Assembly: GCA_047633175.1 (NCBI GenBank)
Contig: JBLIEQ010000023.1
Span: forward strand, 1-64,000
Direction of reading: 5' to 3'
DNA from: Motiliproteus sp047633175
GTDB taxonomy: Bacteria; Pseudomonadota; Gammaproteobacteria; Pseudomonadales; Balneatricaceae
Length of the DNA stretch: 64,000 nt
The first letter of the stretch is position 1, and each line of letters begins with the position of its first letter. A program made the position numbers and the translations under genes. This document shows positions 60,528 to 64,000 of the stretch, one piece after another. The notes beneath the pieces are model-generated. The model was not told where the DNA came from. It was given only the letters and a program-made list of their open reading frames with translations, and did no database searches.

Positions 60528-61397
60528 TTTTGAACCCCAGCCTAACTTAGAGCGGCAGGATTCGTAATAGTCATAACACAGTGGGTGGATCAGCTGCAGC
60601 CGATGCGGGGTCTTGCGAATGCTGATGGTATCCCCCGGCAAGCAGGGGATCTGATGCTGACCATCACAACTGATCAGCGGATGGGTATCATTGCGCTCGG
60701 CGACGACTATTTTTATCTCGACGTTGCCGTCGACCACGAGAGGTCGACTGGTCAGGGTATGCGGGAAGATCGGCACCAGCACCAGTGCATCCAGGCGCGG
60801 ATGCATGATAGGACCCCCACCGGACAACGCATAGGCCGTAGAGCCGGTAGGGGTCGAGACGATCAGGCCATCGGAGCGCTGTGAATAGACAAACCGGTCG
60901 TCGATATAGAGCTCGAAGCGGATCATCTTGGCCGCCTGCCCCGGATGCAGGATGATATCGTTGAGCGCCGACCCCGAACCCACAGGCTCACCGTCACGGG
61001 TCACGAGCGTTTCAATCAAAAACCGCGGTTCGGCATGAAAATGACCGCGCAGCACCTCGCCGACCTTCTCTTCGATATCATCGGGAGCGATATCGGTCAG
61101 AAAGCCGAGGTTGCCCCTGTTGATCCCCAAAACCTGGACCTCGGACTGCGCCAACTCACGCGCGGCACCCAGTAGGCTCCCATCGCCACCGACCACGATC
61201 ACCAGGTCGCAACTTTGGCCCATCATCTTGACCGTGCTCTGCTGCAAACCGTGGTTGGGCATCGCCCCGGAAATACGCTCGTCGATGATGACATTGAGTC
61301 CCTCTGCCCGCAGAAACGGGATCAGATGCTCAAGTGACTGCAGTACGGGGGCGCTCTCCTGCCGCCCCACTACACCTATATTCCTGAAACAATACAT
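60516..61397 (-). CDS. nadK: NAD kinase
   Basis: Makes NADP from NAD with ATP. The 293-residue product has the catalytic GGDGS motif at residues 70-74, NRGNLGFLTD near 95 and TPTGSTAYALSGGGPI near 180. The N-terminus FRNIGVVGRQES matches the family start. A 13-bp duplication marks the gene's 3' end. It opens the run nadK-phosphoesterase-glpG. Confidence 0.97.
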   Translation of the reverse strand: MYCFRNIGVVGRQESAPVLQSLEHLIPFLRAEGLNVIIDERISGAMPNHGLQQSTVKMMGQSCDLVIVVGGDGSLLGAARELAQSEVQVLGINRGNLGFLTDIAPDDIEEKVGEVLRGHFHAEPRFLIETLVTRDGEPVGSGSALNDIILHPGQAAKMIRFELYIDDRFVYSQRSDGLIVSTPTGSTAYALSGGGPIMHPRLDALVLVPIFPHTLTSRPLVVDGNVEIKIVVAERNDTHPLISCDGQHQIPCLPGDTISIRKTPHRLQLIHPLCYDYYESCRSKLGWGSKLGE

Positions 61398-61620
61398 CGG
61401 CTAAGCCTGTCATGTCGGCCGCATTTCGTGACCGAACCGCCCACGATTATAAGGCTGATGGCGCAACAACATAACCGCAACCACTCGGGTTGCGTAAAAA
61501 TAGTCTTAAACAATGGATCGAGGACATACAAATGAGGGCAAAAAAAGACAGATGCGAAGAAAAAGAAGTGGGGATCAAACAGGACAGTAGAGGATAGAGC
61601 AGGAGAAACGACATAAAAAG

Positions 61621-61697
61621 TGGCGGAACGGACGGGACTCGAACCCGCGACCCCCGGCGTGACAGGCCGGTATTCTAACCAACTGAACTACCGCTCC
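61621..61697 (-). tRNA. tRNA-Asp (GTC)
   Basis: A 77-base gene on the minus strand from GGAGCGG to an encoded CCA. The anticodon is GTC in the loop CTGTCAC, the T arm has GGTTCGAGTCC, and the acceptor stem GGAGCGG/CCGTTCC pairs with one wobble. It is the last gene of the array. Confidence 0.97.
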
Positions 61698-61739
61698 GCA
61701 GCGGGTATAACGATTGAAGCATTAAACGGTAACCGATAG

Positions 61740-61815
61740 TGGTGGGCGTGGACGGGTTCGAACCGCCGACATCCACCTTGTAAGGGTGGCGCTCTCCCAG
61801 CTGAGCTACACGCCC
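61740..61815 (-). tRNA. tRNA-Val (TAC)
   Basis: A 76-base gene on the minus strand starting GGGCGTG with an encoded CCA. The anticodon TAC is in CCTTACAAGG, and D arm AGCTCAGCTGGGAGAGC and T arm GGTTCGAACCC are canonical. Confidence 0.97.
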
Positions 61816-61863
61816 ACTATCAGTAAAACTATCGCGACCCTGAAAAAATCTACAGGGAAAAAG

Positions 61864-61940
61864 TGGCGGAACGGACGGGACTCGAACCCGCGACCCCCGG
61901 CGTGACAGGCCGGTATTCTAACCAACTGAACTACCGCTCC
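61864..61940 (-). tRNA. tRNA-Asp (GTC)
   Basis: Identical in sequence to the copies at 61621-61697 and 62159-62235; encoded CCA, anticodon GTC. Confidence 0.97.
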
Positions 61941-62022
61941 GCAGCGATATACTTCTATTCATTCTGCACAACCCCTTAGGAGTCGTACGAGTTGCAACCA
62001 CGAGCGCCTGTCTTGGCGAAAG

Positions 62023-62098
62023 TGGTGGGCGTGGACGGGTTCGAACCGCCGACATCCACCTTGTAAGGGTGGCGCTCTCCCAGCTGAGCTACACGCCC
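62023..62098 (-). tRNA. tRNA-Val (TAC)
   Basis: Identical to the copy at 61740-61815; encoded CCA, anticodon TAC. Confidence 0.97.
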
Positions 62099-62158
62099 GT
62101 AACGGGCCTCATTATTTAATCTCCCGAGAGAGGAGTTCCACTTCCTGGTAAAGGAGAG

Positions 62159-62235
62159 TGGCGGAACGGACGGGACTCGAACCCGCGACCCCCGGCGTGA
62201 CAGGCCGGTATTCTAACCAACTGAACTACCGCTCC
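62159..62235 (-). tRNA. tRNA-Asp (GTC)
   Basis: First gene of the array in transcription order, identical to the other two Asp copies; encoded CCA, anticodon GTC. Confidence 0.97.
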
Positions 62236-62354
62236 GTTGTACTCTTGCGCGCTTGCCTAGTCAGAACTGAACCAGAGCCATTACAACTCCGGACAACGCC
62301 TCCTAAGGTTGCGTTTTCCCAACTCCGCTAACTGCTGTGAATCAGGAGTGGCGA

Positions 62355-62382
62355 ATTTTACGCGTTTTGCCTGCCGTGTCAA
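62355..62382 (-). promoter_or_regulatory. Promoter of the tRNA array
   Basis: On the minus strand a perfect TTGACA (62377-62382), a 16-base spacer and TAAAAT (62355-62360) are followed by a GC-rich discriminator TCGCCAC. It lies about 120 bases before the first tRNA-Asp and resembles the promoter at the left edge of the window, so both are probably under stringent control. Confidence 0.78.
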
Positions 62383-62509
62383 ACCCTTAAATGGAAAATA
62401 ACGATCAGGCCGCAAATCGCTCAAAAAACAGGCTATAAACACCCAGAAAACAGTGTCACTGCTCAAATTCTGTACGCCTGAAACGACTTTACCGCCACTC
62501 CCTGGCAAA

Positions 62510-62815
62510 CTACTTTTTAGCACTACCCTGACAAGACGGGGAAACCGGCACCGCGCCCTCTCGTTGCTGCCACTCTTGAGCGGTATAAGGATGGATCACC
62601 AGCGCATGAACCGGCCCTGCCAGCTCTTCGGCTAGCAGTCCATAAACCCGCTGATGCCTGGCCACCCGACGCTGACCCTCAAAGTCATCGGACACCACCG
62701 TGACGTTGAAATGACTATCGGTGGCCGGCCCGCTATGCAGATGGCTTTCATTGCCGATCAACAGATGAATCACATTGAGGCCCTGTTGGAGCTTCTGTTC
62801 GATAAGGCTTTGCAT
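62510..62815 (-). CDS. BolA family protein
   Basis: A small protein of the BolA fold, whose members bind monothiol glutaredoxins through a 2Fe-2S cluster and affect iron handling and morphology. The 101-residue product has IEQKLQQGLNVIHLLIGNES, split over the first 25 residues, and the conserved RHQRVYGLLAEELAGPVHAL. The conserved histidine of the helix-turn region is in ARHQRVY. The C-terminus ends in a short unrelated tail with one cysteine. It reads toward the tRNA array on the same strand. Confidence 0.93.
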   Translation of the reverse strand: MQSLIEQKLQQGLNVIHLLIGNESHLHSGPATDSHFNVTVVSDDFEGQRRVARHQRVYGLLAEELAGPVHALVIHPYTAQEWQQREGAVPVSPSCQGSAKK

Positions 62816-62899
62816 AAATTGACACCGTGATCAAAGAAAGAAAAAATTATTCAACGCATTTGTTTTAGCTATGCGATGGATTAGGGAGTGTTTCTTCCC

Positions 62900-62953
62900 T
62901 GTGGGTAGAAAGTAGTCCGACATGGCTGGCAAATCGCGGCCTACGTCGAACTA
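62900..62953 (+). repeat. REP-like dispersed repeat, partial copy E
   Basis: gtgggtagaaagtagtccga is followed by catggctggcaaatcgcggc and ctacgtcgaactatg. It corresponds to the first half of copies A and B. The stop codon of the DUF3422 gene is at its far end. Confidence 0.6.
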
Positions 62954-64000
62954 TGACTGCTCAAGTTTAGTAAAGTGATGATGGATTCGTCGCGTGACCG
63001 CCCATACCGATAACAACACGATGGGGATCGACGCCGCCGTCGCCAGCTCCTTATTGAGCGGCACACCGAGTTCATAGAGGGTCTCAAAGCCGAGTTTGAA
63101 AATACTGATCATATAATAACTGATCGCGACCACCGACAACCCTTCGACCGTCTGCTGCATCCGCAACTGAATCTGACCACGGCGGTTCAACGAGCTCATC
63201 AGGCCCTGATTTTGCGCCTCCAGGGTCAGCTGTACCCGGGTGCGCAACAGGCGACTGGCGCGATCGATCCGGGTCGATAGATCATCGAGCAACGCGCCGG
63301 TGACTTCGCAGGTGCGCACGGCAGGCGCCAGACGCCTTACCAGAAACTCATTCAGGGTCAAATGCCCCGCGACCTCGCGCTCGCGCTCGCGCAGCACCTC
63401 CAACCGCTGTAGCACTACCTGGTAATAGGCGCTGCTGGCCGAGAAACGGTAGTTGCTCCGCGCCCGAAAGGCCTCGACCTTAGCCGCCATTGCCGAGAGG
63501 ATATCGAGCAGCTCGCGTTCACCCACCTCGCCATCAAGCTGCGCTATCGACTGGGTCACATCCTTAAGCTGTTGGTCTAATTGATTGAGTTGCGGCGAGA
63601 TTTCTCGCGCCAACGGCAGCCCCAGAGTCGCCATTAACCGGTAGGTTTCAAGCTCGATAAAACGCTGCGCCATCCGCCCCAATGCGGATTCACTCAGGCC
63701 GCGGTTATAGATCATAAAGCGGCCAAAACCATCACTATGCAGCCTGAACGTGGTCCAGGCTGAGGCTTTGCCATTAGCGGGCTGCGAGCCTACCAACTGT
63801 AAATTCTCAAAATAACCCGCCACTTTCTCGATCTCAGGTTCAGGCTCAACCAGCGCATCTTCGAGCAGTAGATGGAAGGCGGCGACGACCTGACCCGGCA
63901 GCAGACTGAGCCACTCCTGAGGCACCAGATCGATAGCATTATTAACGAAAGGGTTGCCCTCGAACGCGCCTTTGCGAATAAAGGTGTAGCCGGAAAACTC
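62951..64000 (-). CDS. DUF3422 family membrane protein, 5' end beyond the window
   Basis: The reading frame is open to the right edge (TFIRKGAFEGNPFVNNAIDLV just upstream of a GTG at 63925), so the gene starts outside; about 349 codons are visible of a family usually near 420. It has a long helical, coiled-coil-like middle (QLNQLDQQLKDVTQSIAQLD) and two C-terminal transmembrane segments (about VEGLSVVAISYYMISIF and the region of SIPIVLLSVWAV), followed by a basic tail. The family has no established function; the shape suggests a membrane-anchored cytoplasmic protein. Confidence 0.87.
   Translation of the reverse strand, partial: EFSGYTFIRKGAFEGNPFVNNAIDLVPQEWLSLLPGQVVAAFHLLLEDALVEPEPEIEKVAGYFENLQLVGSQPANGKASAWTTFRLHSDGFGRFMIYNRGLSESALGRMAQRFIELETYRLMATLGLPLAREISPQLNQLDQQLKDVTQSIAQLDGEVGERELLDILSAMAAKVEAFRARSNYRFSASSAYYQVVLQRLEVLREREREVAGHLTLNEFLVRRLAPAVRTCEVTGALLDDLSTRIDRASRLLRTRVQLTLEAQNQGLMSSLNRRGQIQLRMQQTVEGLSVVAISYYMISIFKLGFETLYELGVPLNKELATAASIPIVLLSVWAVTRRIHHHFTKLEQS

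Overview
The window is chromosomal DNA from a gammaproteobacterium of the Oceanospirillales/Pseudomonadales group in the broad sense. This rests on gene order and family choice. The operon rlmN-pilF-rodZ-hisS-yfgM-bamB-der is gammaproteobacterial. The fused tyrA-aroA gene, the gyrA-ubiG-mupP-yciK neighbourhood, FabV-type enoyl reductase, the wbpL/wbpV/wbpM O-antigen initiation genes, the tRNA-Asp/tRNA-Val array and the rplM-rpsI-petABC-sspAB run are all Pseudomonas- or Oceanospirillales-like. The genus cannot be fixed from the sequence alone. No prophage, CRISPR array or intact transposase gene was found.

Layout. 1-350: a strong stable-RNA-type promoter pointing out of the left edge, plus a dispersed repeat. 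0.35-8.4 kb: minus-strand operon for RNA methylation (rlmN), type IV pilus assembly (pilF), cell shape (rodZ), hisS, envelope assembly (yfgM, bamB) and ribosome assembly (der), preceded by ndk. 8.5-10.1 kb: a frameshifted small gene, a ComEA-like protein and pyrF. 10.3-18 kb: lapA, ihfB, cmk, tyrA-aroA, pheA and gyrA, all minus. 18.1-20.4 kb: ubiG-mupP-yciK, plus strand. 20.5-26.9 kb: rluB, an H-NS-type protein, the three-gene O-antigen initiation set with a duplicated gene fragment, and an orphan protein. 27-30.6 kb: repeats, fabV and cobQ. 30.6-36.5 kb: a complete RND tripartite efflux operon. 36.7-41.7 kb: sspB, sspA, cytochrome bc1 (petCBA), rpsI and rplM. 42.1-48.8 kb: a plus-strand block with a small secreted protein, an EamA transporter and a TPP-riboswitch-controlled thiamine ABC transporter (thiBPQ), next to a divergent ThiK-like kinase and followed by a GDT1-type cation exporter. 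49-55.1 kb: zapE, a cidA/lrgB pair, a yehS homologue and maeB. 55.6-61.4 kb: a CHASE-GGDEF diguanylate cyclase, an MFS transporter, a MITE-like palindrome, GlpG-like rhomboid, a metallophosphoesterase and nadK. 61.6-64 kb: five tRNA genes (Asp-Val-Asp-Val-Asp) with their own promoter, a BolA-family gene and a DUF3422 gene cut by the right edge.

Most of the window is housekeeping. The unusual content lies between genes. Several families of palindromic dispersed repeats recur: a REP-like GTCGGACT/AGTCCGAC family, a 'gggagcctgcctgcaggcgatc' family, and a repeat of about 350-400 bp present in three copies. A 161-bp MITE-like element is also present. Several genes usually found in these syntenic runs are absent at their expected places (ispG, rpsA, lapB, serC, hisC, scpAB), so this genome has either been rearranged or carries those genes elsewhere.
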